The position numbers and the translations under genes are program-made. DNA of 64,000 nt from contig NZ_CP047241.1 of NCBI RefSeq assembly GCF_009856625.1, forward strand, positions 930,001 to 994,000, written 5' to 3'. Shown here in pieces: positions 53,372 to 62,143 of the stretch. This DNA is from Aquitalea denitrificans. Its GTDB lineage: Bacteria > Pseudomonadota > Gammaproteobacteria > Burkholderiales > Chromobacteriaceae. Within the stretch, counting starts at the first letter, position 1; each line of letters begins with the position of its first letter. The notes beneath the pieces were generated by a model, which was given only the letters and a program-made list of their open reading frames with translations, made no database searches and was not told the DNA's origin.

Positions 53372-54186
53372 TGGCCATGCTGATCAACGGCCAGCCGGGC
53401 GAGCAGATTTCCGCACTGGATCGTGGCCTGGCCTATGGTGACGGCATCTACCGCACCATCGAGATCAGGCAAGGCCAGCCCCGCTTGTGGGCCTGGCAAT
53501 ACCGGCGCCTGGCTGCCGATGCCGCCCGGTTGAAACTGCCGGTGCCGAACGACGCCTTGTTGCTGGCTGAAATCTGCCAGCTTGCCACGGGACTGGAGCA
53601 GGGCGTGGCCAAGATCGTGCTCACCCGTGGCGTGGGCGCGCGCGGCTATGCCATGCCGGCAGATAGCCAGCCCACCCGTATGGTATCGGTCACCCCCTGG
53701 GCCGGCTATCCGGCCGAACGCGCCCGTGACGGGGTGAACGTACGCTGGTGTGAAACTCGCCTGGCCAGCCAGCCCTTGCTGGCCGGCATCAAGCACCTCA
53801 ACCGGCTGGAAAACGTGTTGGCCCGCTCTGAATGGACAGACCCAGCCATCCATGAAGGCTTGATGCTGGACACGCGCGGCCTGCTGGTGGAGGCCACCAT
53901 GAGTAATGTCTATCTGGTGACCGGGCAGCAAATCATCACCCCGAAACTGGATCAGAGCGGTGTGCAGGGCATGCTGCGCGACTGGTTGTTTGTCCATGCC
54001 GCGCAGCTTGGCTACCAGATGGAAGAAGCCGAGATTGCCCCCGCGCAGCTGCAAGCTGCCGATGCGGTATTCCTGTCCAATAGTCTGATCGGCCTGTGGC
54101 CGGTGGCCAGCATCGATGGCCAGCCCTTGCCGCAAGCACATCCCTGCTGCGCCCAGCTGCAGGCCTTGCTGGCGGCTGAGGCCTGA
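53371..54186 (+). CDS. pabC: Aminodeoxychorismate lyase
   Basis: This 271-residue class IV PLP aminotransferase-fold enzyme releases pyruvate from aminodeoxychorismate to give 4-aminobenzoate. It has LDRGLAYGDGIYRTI, the PLP lysine in AGIKHLNRLENVLAR and the EATMSNVYLV motif. It shares one base with the pabB stop, so the two are translationally coupled. The 212-base gap after it holds no gene or clear terminator. Confidence 0.94.
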   Translation: MAMLINGQPGEQISALDRGLAYGDGIYRTIEIRQGQPRLWAWQYRRLAADAARLKLPVPNDALLLAEICQLATGLEQGVAKIVLTRGVGARGYAMPADSQPTRMVSVTPWAGYPAERARDGVNVRWCETRLASQPLLAGIKHLNRLENVLARSEWTDPAIHEGLMLDTRGLLVEATMSNVYLVTGQQIITPKLDQSGVQGMLRDWLFVHAAQLGYQMEEAEIAPAQLQAADAVFLSNSLIGLWPVASIDGQPLPQAHPCCAQLQALLAAEA

Positions 54187-54398
54187 TCTTTCCTGCCGCT
54201 GAGTCAGTATCTACGCCGCCTGTGGCTGGTGCTGGCCTGCGGTATCGATGTTTTCACTTAGATATATTTTGCATAAGGTCTGCTGATTAAATTATTTCTG
54301 GCGCTAAACAGGGCTGGTTATAGTGGCTGCCACAAGGCGGGGAGCCGTTTCCCTGCACCAAACCAGCGTGCATCCACGCTGCGCCAAGGAGAATCAGC

Positions 54399-55274
54399 AT
54401 GGTGGCAGCCAGCCTGCTGGAACAGCTTGCCTGTCAACAGCCCGCCGCACTGGCACCCATCGAACACGACCTGGCTTTCATCAACCAGCTGCTGAATGCG
54501 CACCAGTTCGAACAATTTCCGCTCAGCCTGCAAGCCGGACGGGTGCGTGGCCGCCATGAAGAGTGGCGTTTCCGCTCGGTATTCCAGCCCATCTATGCGC
54601 TGGAGAACGGTACCACCCGCCTGTGGTCGGTGGAGGCGCTGGCACGGGTGACCGACAGCTTTGGTGGGCAGTTGATCCCCACCGTGCTGTTTGCCGCCGA
54701 AACCTCACCACGGCGCTCGGTGTTTCTTGACCGTCAGCTACGCTGTCTGCACCTGCTCAATTTCCTGCTGCAGCATCCTGCGCCGGATCTGGTGTTATCG
54801 CTCAATGTCAATGCCCAGCATCTGGTCAATGTCAGCGAGGCCCACGGCCAGTTTTTTGCCGAAGTGCTGCAACAACTGAATATTTCGGCCAACCGTATCT
54901 GCCTGGAAGTGGTGGAAGATGCAGTCAGCGACCCGATGCGCCTGCTGGAAGCGGTACAGCGCTACCGCAGTCTGGGTTTCCGTATTGCGCTGGACGACTT
55001 TGGTCAGGGCGCGTCCAATCTGGAAAGGGTATGGCTGCTGGAACCGGACTACGTCAAGCTGGACAAGGTGTTGATGCGCCACGCGCTGATGCGCCCCAGC
55101 GTGCGCGACAAACTGGCCCGGCTAGTGGACATCCTGCATCTGCACGGGGCGCTGGTGGTGGGCGAAGGGATAGAAAGCACCATGCAGCTGGATATTGCCC
55201 GCGCTGCCGGCTGTGATTTCGTGCAGGGTTTCCATCTGGCCCGGCCAGCAGAATTGCTCAAGCTGTCTGCCTGA
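54399..55274 (+). CDS. Stand-alone EAL-domain c-di-GMP phosphodiesterase
   Basis: This 291-residue protein has a short N-terminal region and one EAL domain (~55-290). The catalytic set looks complete: EAL in WSVEALARV, N in LSLNVNAQHL, E in CLEVVEDA, DDFGQGASNL, KLDK, EGIES and QGFHLARP. Hydrolysis of c-di-GMP is likely. No sensor domain or membrane helix is visible. The ATG has an AAGGAG site. It is convergent with a small DUF4936 gene 36 bases away. Confidence 0.88.
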   Translation: MVAASLLEQLACQQPAALAPIEHDLAFINQLLNAHQFEQFPLSLQAGRVRGRHEEWRFRSVFQPIYALENGTTRLWSVEALARVTDSFGGQLIPTVLFAAETSPRRSVFLDRQLRCLHLLNFLLQHPAPDLVLSLNVNAQHLVNVSEAHGQFFAEVLQQLNISANRICLEVVEDAVSDPMRLLEAVQRYRSLGFRIALDDFGQGASNLERVWLLEPDYVKLDKVLMRHALMRPSVRDKLARLVDILHLHGALVVGEGIESTMQLDIARAAGCDFVQGFHLARPAELLKLSA

Positions 55275-55310
55275 TCGCAGCTCCCGCACGCAGCGCTGAT
55301 GCCTGTGGCT

Positions 55311-55604
55311 TCAATCATCCAGCGGCACAAACCACTCCGCATGCCGCGCTGTTAACGCCTGTTCCAGCCCGTAGTCATGCAGCGCCTGCTGCAGTTGGCG
55401 GGTAAATGCCACGCTGTCTTTCACCTCCCGATACACTTCCATCCAGGTCTGCAGATTGGTGTTGGCTGCCTCATCCTGCCTGCGCATCAGGCTGGCTTGC
55501 ACACCATACTCCGTCAGCTTGGCCTGCATCTGGCGCAGGCGTGGCAGCAGCACGCGGCCTTGCGCCGGGGAAATCTGGTAATACACATACAGCTGGCTGG
55601 ACAT
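55311..55604 (-). CDS. DUF4936 family protein
   Basis: This 97-residue protein starts MSSQLYVYYQISPAQG and has TWMEVYREVKDSVAFTRQL and a C-terminal RHAEWFVPL, which fit the DUF4936 family common in betaproteobacteria. The function is unknown. I chose the ATG at 55602-55604. Longer open frames upstream run through the divergent tyrA gene in antisense and are not credible. Confidence 0.8.
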   Translation of the reverse strand: MSSQLYVYYQISPAQGRVLLPRLRQMQAKLTEYGVQASLMRRQDEAANTNLQTWMEVYREVKDSVAFTRQLQQALHDYGLEQALTARHAEWFVPLDD

Positions 55605-55740
55605 GGTCTGGCTCTCTTCTATCGGGCGCAGGCTTTGCAGTAGCGCAAAATCGCTTATCATAGGCCTTTCGTCCATAACGGTGGGCGACCGGAAAAATAG
55701 TGCCGGAAAATAGGATGGCAGCGTAGAAAAGGGGAGAGGT

Positions 55741-56631
55741 GTGCAGCAGGGGATTACCACCTTGGTGGTGGTTGGCGTCGGTCTGATCGGTGGCTCGTTT
55801 GCCTTGTCGCTCAAGCGTGCAGGCAAAGTGCAGCACGTTATCGGCGTCGGTCGCACACTGGAAAACCTCAACCGGGCGCTGGAACTGGGTGTGGTGGATG
55901 AAATCAGCCAGGATCTGGCCGCCGTGGCCGACCGGGCGGATATGGTGTTGCTGGCCTGCCCGGTGGGACAGATGGGCCGCATGATGCAGGCCATGGCCCC
56001 CTGCTTGCAGCCGCATGCCATCGTCACCGATGCCGGCAGTACCAAGGGTGATGTAGCCCAGCTGTTTGCCCAATACCTGCCGGTGCAACTGGCCAACTGT
56101 GTACCGGCCCATCCCATTGCCGGTTCTGATTTGTCCGGTGCTGCCGCTGCCCAGTACGGCCTGTATGAAAAGCGCAAGGTGGTGCTCACCCCCTTGCCGC
56201 AAACCAGCATCACCGCCTGTGACACGGTGGCCGAGCTATGGCAGGCCTGCGGTGCTGTCATCCACCGTATGAGTCCCGCCGAACACGACAGCGTGTTTGC
56301 CACCGTCAGCCATCTGCCGCATCTGCTGGCCTTTGCCTATGTCGGCATGGTGGCCGGCAAGGACGACGCCAGCCGCTGTTTTGATTTTGCTGCCACCGGT
56401 TTTCGCGATTTCACCCGCATTGCCGGCAGCCATCCGGAAATGTGGAAGGACATCACTCTGGCCAACCGTACGGCCCTGCTGGACGAATTGGAACGCTACC
56501 GCCTGGCGTTGGCCGCCCTGACCGCCCAGGTGGAGGCTGCTGACGACGCTGGCCTTGCGGCCACCTTCGAAACCGCCCGTGCCGCCCGCGTGGGCTGGTA
56601 TCAACGTTTTCTGCGTGAAGGGCAAACCTGA
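55741..56631 (+). CDS. tyrA: Prephenate dehydrogenase
   Basis: This 296-residue monofunctional TyrA oxidises prephenate to 4-hydroxyphenylpyruvate in tyrosine synthesis. It has the VVGVGLIGGSFALSLKRAG NAD motif, VTDAGSTKGDV, the HPIAGSDLSG substrate loop and TVSHLPHLLAFAYV. The start is GTG with a GGGGAGAG site. There is no ACT regulatory domain or chorismate mutase domain. The next gene starts one base after the stop. Confidence 0.93.
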   Translation: MQQGITTLVVVGVGLIGGSFALSLKRAGKVQHVIGVGRTLENLNRALELGVVDEISQDLAAVADRADMVLLACPVGQMGRMMQAMAPCLQPHAIVTDAGSTKGDVAQLFAQYLPVQLANCVPAHPIAGSDLSGAAAAQYGLYEKRKVVLTPLPQTSITACDTVAELWQACGAVIHRMSPAEHDSVFATVSHLPHLLAFAYVGMVAGKDDASRCFDFAATGFRDFTRIAGSHPEMWKDITLANRTALLDELERYRLALAALTAQVEAADDAGLAATFETARAARVGWYQRFLREGQT

Positions 56632-56632
56632 A

Positions 56633-57379
56633 ATGGCACGCACCCTGCTGATTACCGGCGCATCACGCGGCATCGGTGCAGCCACCGCAGTGCAGGCGGC
56701 CAGCGCCGGCTGGCAGGTGGCAGTGAATTACCGGCAGGATGAGGCAGCTGCGCAGCAAGTGGTGGCAGCCATCCGCGCCCAAGGCGGCGAGGCCGAGGCC
56801 TTTCAGGCTGATGTATCGGACGAGGCGCAGATCATCCAGCTGTTTGCCACCGTGGCCACCCGCTTTGGCTGCATCGACGGCCTGGTTAACAATGCCGGTG
56901 CCACCGCGCCGCTGGCGCGGCTGGACAGCTTCAGCGCCGAACGCATCCTGCGCATGTTGCTGCTGAATGTGGCGGGCCCCATGCTGTGCTGCCGCGAGGC
57001 CGTGCGCCGTATGTCCACTCTTCACGGCGGGCGTGGCGGCATCATCGTTAATGTGTCTTCGGCGGCGTCGCGGCTGGGTTCTGCCGGTGAATATATCGAT
57101 TATGCCGCCAGCAAGGGTGCCATCGATACCCTCACCCTGGGCCTGGCGCGGGAAGTGGCCGGGGAGGGCATCCGCGTCAATGCGGTGCGCCCCGGCCTGA
57201 TCGAAACCGGCATCCACGCGCTCAGTGGCGAAGCTGGCCGCGTGGCGCGTCTCTCCTCTAGCGTTCCCATGCAGCGTGGCGGCCAGCCGGAAGAAGTGGC
57301 TGCCGCCATCGTCTGGCTGCTGTCCGATGCCGCCAGCTTTTGCACCGGCAGCATTCTGGATGTGTCCGGCGGACGCTGA
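56633..57379 (+). CDS. SDR-family NAD(P)-dependent oxidoreductase
   Basis: This 248-residue classical short-chain dehydrogenase has the ITGASRGIGAATAVQAA cofactor motif, VNNAGATAPLARL, the catalytic Ser-Tyr-Lys in NVSSAASRL and YIDYAASKGAID, and the C-terminal CTGSILDVSGGR. It resembles glucose-1-dehydrogenase or FabG-like proteins, but the substrate is unknown. I chose the ATG at 56633, one base after tyrA, so it is co-transcribed with it. It abuts the convergent tssM-like gene with no gap. Confidence 0.9.
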   Translation: MARTLLITGASRGIGAATAVQAASAGWQVAVNYRQDEAAAQQVVAAIRAQGGEAEAFQADVSDEAQIIQLFATVATRFGCIDGLVNNAGATAPLARLDSFSAERILRMLLLNVAGPMLCCREAVRRMSTLHGGRGGIIVNVSSAASRLGSAGEYIDYAASKGAIDTLTLGLAREVAGEGIRVNAVRPGLIETGIHALSGEAGRVARLSSSVPMQRGGQPEEVAAAIVWLLSDAASFCTGSILDVSGGR

Positions 57380-60300
57380 TCAGTGCGTCGCCGTGGACTT
57401 CTGCGCTGCTGCCGGTGACCCGGGCACGACAAATACCCGGCCCGGTAGTTTGAGCTGACGTAGCTTCAGCAGGGCCAGCGGGCCTTCTCCCGTTGTGGTG
57501 CGCAGAATATAGCGCGCAGTCAGTCCGTCAGGCAGGGCAAAGTCCAGCTGGTAGCGTGCCGGATCCAGTTGTTCCACCCGCGCGTGCTCCAGCAAGCGGA
57601 TAAATCCCCAGCGGCCGTTAAAATCGAGCGCCTGGCGGGTACCACTCTGTTGCGACTCCCATAACAGCCGCGCTCCGGCCTGTTGGCCATCCCCTGGCCA
57701 GTGCAGCGGGCTCCAGCTTTCCCGCTGATTGAAATAAGGCAGGCTCTGGCCATCGAATTCCAGCGTGGTGCGCACCAGTCCGGGCATGGCAATCGGCTTT
57801 AGTTCAAAGGCATAGCTGGGGGTACCCGGGGTGTCCCAGCGGCTGGCCAGGCGGCTGAGGGTATTGATGGCATTGAGGAAGTCCGCATCAAAAGGGGCCA
57901 TATTGCTGAGGGTGGGATTGGCTGGCGCACTGGTCGCCTTCTTGCACCAGTGCGCCAGCCAGGCTATTGGCCAGAAAGCTGGCAATGCTGCCTTGTTCCG
58001 GAGCCAGGTAGCGTCCCAGCCCGGGCAGGGAGGCTTCCTGTTCGCCGTGGCTGAAGGGGAAGCGGCCATTCATCTCACCGCCCCAGGGCAGCAGGATGCT
58101 GCGCCGCCACAGATCGTTTAGCTCGGCGGCGGCAGGCAATATCACCACGCTGCCGGCATTGTCCAGCGGGCTGACAAACAATTGCTGGGCAAAACCGGCC
58201 CATTGCGCCCCCAGACTGGTAGCCAGCAGGGCCGCGTATTGCTGGCCATCGCTCAGCGGATTCTGCTGCCCTTTGAACAGGGTTTGCGCCAGCTGGCGGG
58301 CAGCGGCATCCGGATTGGCGGCATTGGCCAGTTGCTGCAGTTTCAGCCGTACCGCACTGACACTGTCGAGATAGCGGGCCAGACTCACCGTGCTGTGCAC
58401 CGCACCTGCCGTCCCTTCGTTTTCCGCACCGGTCAGCAGTAATAGCGGACCAAAGGCGCTGGCCAATGGATCATCCTGCCCCAGGCCGCTGGGGGCAGGG
58501 CGTTTCTTGTCGGCTTTGCCCACCAGTTGCCGGGTTTTATCCAGAAGATTGCTGGCCAGCGACTGTTGCGCCGCCCCGGCCTGGCCCTGGTATTGCAGCA
58601 ACGTCATCACTGCCTGCAAGGGCGAGCGTTGTGGGTCGCTCAATACACTTAACTGCTCCACGGAGGCGGATAACGAGGCAGCATTCTGCCAGCGCAAGCC
58701 ATTCAGATAACGCTGCCATGCATTGGCGTAATCTGCAAAATAGCGTTGCAGCAGCTGGGCCTTGAGGGCCGCGCCATCACTGCGTGCCGCTTCTGCACCC
58801 AGCACCCACAAGGCTTCGCCGCCCTGTTTGGGGTCGGCCTTGTCGATGGCCTCGCGCACATAGCCCTCCCAGGCTTCGCGGGTATATTCACCGGGTACGC
58901 TGCCGGGCAAGACAAACAGGCCGCGGCTATCCACCCCAGGCAGCAGGCTGGCAGCGCTGCGTGCGGGATACTTGGCGGCGGCGGTTTCCATCAGCTTGCG
59001 ATAGAGCGCCGCATCGCCATGTTCCACTCCGTCCAGCGACAGCAATGTCTGCCGGGCTGACTCCACCAGCCTGGCATCGGCGGGCAGGCGCCAGCCCGGC
59101 TGTGCCGCCAGGTGGTTGCTGTAAAAGCGCAGGATCTGCGCACGTGGCCCGCTGCCCTGGCCTGCGGCCTGCAGCAACTGCGCACTAAGGAAACCCGGCT
59201 CGGCACGGGCGGGCTGGTCCAGCATCAGATAGGCTTTCAGGCTGGCATAGGCTTGCTGCTGCGCGGGTTCGCGCGCAGCATCTTCCCCGGATAGCGGCAG
59301 GCCATCCACTGCCTGCAACACTTGCTGCAAATTGCGCTGTACTGGCTGCACAATCCAGCGTTGTGCCGCCCGGCCATAGCCCGCCAGCAAGCGTGGCTGC
59401 ATGGCCGCAGTCTGATCCAGTCCTAGCCGCATCCAGCCGCCCTGCTGCTGCGCCTGTTCCAGGGCCTGAATGTCTTCCTGCACCGCCAGCAAGGCCGGGA
59501 TGGCGCGCTGGGCGGTAGCGGCTTGCCGCAGCGCCTGCAGATGCTGCGTGGCGCTGGCAAGGTGGTGCTGTTGCTGCATGAACACCACCAGCATAGCCAG
59601 CAAGAGTCCCAGGCCCAGTACCGTGCATAGCCAGCCCAGGCCATCGCTCAGCGACAGGCGGTGGCGGCGCGGGGCCTGGTCGCGCAGCAGCTGTGCTAGC
59701 TGGCCGGGCAGGCGGGCGGCTTGGTCGGCTACCCAGGTCAGCCCGGCCAGCTTCTGCCCGGCAGGCAGGTGATTGCTGATCTCGGCCAACTGCTGCGCCA
59801 GCTGTTTCAGCACGCCCGGCCGGGTCAGGGCTTCTGACAAGCGCAAGCGTGCGGTGTCGGCAGGGGACTGCAATATATTGGCCTGACCCTCTACGGCCAG
59901 TTGCCAGGCCAACTGCTGCAGCTGCCGGGTGGTGGTGGCTGGCTGGCCGGCATCGTCCAGTTCCAGCACGACGCCTGCCCCCGGGGCGGGCCAGCCACTC
60001 AGGGCCAGACTGAGCGGCAAGCGCCAACCGCTGCGCCGATTGAAGTCGAGCAAGCGCTGCAAGGCCTCATCGCCCACCTTGGGCAGGGCCTGGCCGCATT
60101 GCATGACCAGCGCATCCAGCGGCTGCCGCCAGCGGCCACGCAATCGTTGCAGAGTCCGGTCATCCATGCCCTGGTCGGGGTTTACATAAAACACGCTGTC
60201 CGTGTCCTGCCAGGGGGGCGGGTGATCTACATCCGCTGACAAGGGGCCGGGTGAGCCAGCTAGCTCTGCGCGTAATACGCCTACCCACGGTTTGATTGCT

Positions 60301-60650
60301 CGCCATTTGCCGGGATAGTGCTGCTGCATGTATTGGCGAGGGCTCAGCCAGGCTTTGGTGGTGGCGGAAGCAAATACCTCTGCTGCTGTCCTGCCGCATG
60401 AGTGCTCGGGAGGGATGGCATGACGCTCTGCCTGCCTGATCCACAGATAAACCACCACACCCGGCAGACTCAGTAGCGCAATGCTCAGGCCGATGCTCCA
60501 GACCACCCGCTCTGGTTGCTTGGCATAAAAGCCACCCAGGTACAGATTGGCAATCAACAGCAAGGCCATGCATAACAGCATCAGCGACAGTGCCAGCACG
60601 ACAGCCCAGATACGCAATTTTCCTGTCGGTTTCAGCAGGGAGGAATTCAT
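57380..60650 (-). pseudogene. tssM: Type VI secretion TssM/IcmF-like protein, split by a frame change
   Basis: The first frame (60650 to 57888, 920 residues) has two N-terminal membrane helices (~14-36, ~48-70), a cytoplasmic region, a third helix (~336-357) and a periplasmic region, as in TssM, the inner-membrane anchor of type VI secretion. It ends in non-family sequence. The C-terminal IcmF domain (FDADFLNAINTL to LPGRVFV) continues in the +1 frame from about 57945 to 57380. Together they give ~1,110 residues, normal for TssM. No Walker A motif is seen in the ~265-residue cytoplasmic region. It may be a pseudogene, a sequencing error or a programmed shift. PAAR is upstream. Confidence 0.8.
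57921..57959. repeat. Perfect 14-bp inverted repeat at the tssM frame change
   Basis: Arms at 57921-57934 and 57946-57959 are exact reverse complements separated by 11 bases. The switch from the first to the second tssM frame has to occur at or next to this hairpin. Confidence 0.9.
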
Positions 60651-60695
60651 TGAAATAATCCTTTAGACGCCTGATTGGCTACTGCATGACGGTGA

Positions 60696-60974
60696 TCAAC
60701 CATGGGCATTGGCATGTCCAACCACGACGATACGAGGCTTGGGTTGGCAGCGGCAGTCGCACACATCATCTTGCAGTGCAATGCGTTTGCCATGGCTCAA
60801 CAGGCTGTGTCGTTCTCCCACGCAAACAATGCGGCCGGTGCTGCCACATGCGGGGCAACTGACCGGGTCATTTTCATAGGCCATTTTTTTGCCATGAATC
60901 AGGCCGGGGCCGGATGCATGTACTGTGCCGCCTGCCGTGGTTTTGTCACCATCCACTGCAATTAACCGTTTCAT
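60696..60974 (-). CDS. PAAR-domain protein (type VI spike tip)
   Basis: This 92-residue single-domain PAAR protein sharpens the VgrG spike and connects cargo to it. It starts near GDKTTAGGTVHASGPGLIHGK and has paired cysteines (VSCPACG, VCDCRC) consistent with zinc binding at the tip. No effector domain is fused, so cargo must be carried separately. The start overlaps the stop of the preceding membrane-protein gene by 4 bases (ATGA). The TssM-like gene follows after 45 bases. No vgrG is in the window. Confidence 0.9.
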   Translation of the reverse strand: MKRLIAVDGDKTTAGGTVHASGPGLIHGKKMAYENDPVSCPACGSTGRIVCVGERHSLLSHGKRIALQDDVCDCRCQPKPRIVVVGHANAHG

Positions 60975-62143
60975 GGTTTTCCTTTCGCTAGCGGAACCGC
61001 TGGTGTGACAATACCCAGCCAGTCTTGCTCGTTGTCCTTGGCCAGCCAGCCAGTGGCGCGTTCATTGAGATTTGCCTGATCCATGGCACACAGCAGGGTG
61101 ACCCAGGCTTGCAGCGGGCCAAGCTCTCCCCAGTAGGCTTGCTGCGCTTGTTCCAGCAAGGGCCAGCCGGCATCTTCCAGCAAGGCATTGGCCTGGCCGC
61201 TGGCAGACAGATAGCCTGCCGGAGCCTCATCCAGTGCCGCATTGTCTTGCGTGCGCTGTACATGTTGTCTGTCAGACAAAGGGACCGGGCGATGCAGCCG
61301 GAATGCGCCGCCATGGCGGCTTAACATGATGGCGAATGCCGCTTCCGCTGCCGGTACGCTGCGGCTGGCATCGCTAGCCGGACAGTGCAGGCCCAGGCAG
61401 ATGATTGCTTCCACGGGGCGGGTTTCATCGTGCAGCCGGTCGATGATGTATTCCAGCATCGCGACTCCCCCTTCCAGTTGTGGATGTGGCGGCAGATTCA
61501 GGCCGTGTTGCTGCATTTGCACACGCAAGCCAGACCATGCCTCCGCACTCCCGCACCAGGCAAAGCCGCAGGCTTGTATGGGGTTGCCGTGCAGCCATGT
61601 TGCCAGTGCTTTGGCCAGCGTCGCCAATATGGTGTTCTGGCGGTCATTCCATGAAGCGGGAGAAACCGACAGCACATCAACTATCCTGAGCACCCCCTCC
61701 TTGGCCTGAGGCGGGGCCGCGTGCAGGCCGCGTGCCAGCCTGTCCCGGCTGTGCGTATCACCACATGCAGGCCCCCATAACATGGATTCCCGCACGCTGG
61801 CACTCTCCTGACGGCACCTCAGCCACCAGGTATGGTGCTCAGCCTGGGTATGTTGCTGGACAGCGGCATACAGTTGCCACAAGGCATACCAAGCCAGTCG
61901 CAGCGATACCGCTATCCCGGCCAGCAAGCATCCGGGCAGCAAGGCATACCACCAAAACTGCTCCCGTTGTGCTGTGCTCGGTGTGCCCTGGCTGAACCAC
62001 CACAAGGTGAGCAGGGCATCACCGGCTACCAGCACTACACTCAGCAACAGGCAGGGCCAGATACGGGGTGGTGTCGCCAGCGGGACTGCGGCATAAGCCG
62101 GTGTACTGGCATGCCGCTGTGCTGCGTCCATGGTGCAGTGCAT
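60971..62143 (-). CDS. Unrecognised membrane protein of a type VI cargo module
   Basis: I do not recognise this 390-residue protein. It has two N-terminal membrane helices (~28-50, ~65-85) and then a long Trp-, Gln- and His-rich soluble part (~95-390). There is no signal peptide cleavage site, lipobox or known catalytic motif. It shares one base with the lipase stop before it and four with the PAAR start after it, so it is translationally coupled to both. It could be an immunity protein against the lipase, an adaptor for effector loading, or a membrane component acting with the TssM-like protein. Confidence 0.75.
   Translation of the reverse strand: MHCTMDAAQRHASTPAYAAVPLATPPRIWPCLLLSVVLVAGDALLTLWWFSQGTPSTAQREQFWWYALLPGCLLAGIAVSLRLAWYALWQLYAAVQQHTQAEHHTWWLRCRQESASVRESMLWGPACGDTHSRDRLARGLHAAPPQAKEGVLRIVDVLSVSPASWNDRQNTILATLAKALATWLHGNPIQACGFAWCGSAEAWSGLRVQMQQHGLNLPPHPQLEGGVAMLEYIIDRLHDETRPVEAIICLGLHCPASDASRSVPAAEAAFAIMLSRHGGAFRLHRPVPLSDRQHVQRTQDNAALDEAPAGYLSASGQANALLEDAGWPLLEQAQQAYWGELGPLQAWVTLLCAMDQANLNERATGWLAKDNEQDWLGIVTPAVPLAKGKP

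Noticed and set aside
57888..58069. Treating the C-terminal tssM frame as a separate 229-residue gene starting at 58069.
   Set aside because: Its first ~55 residues are the wrong frame of the tssM coding sequence and low-quality. Only the part after about 57945 looks like IcmF, so a split gene explains it better.
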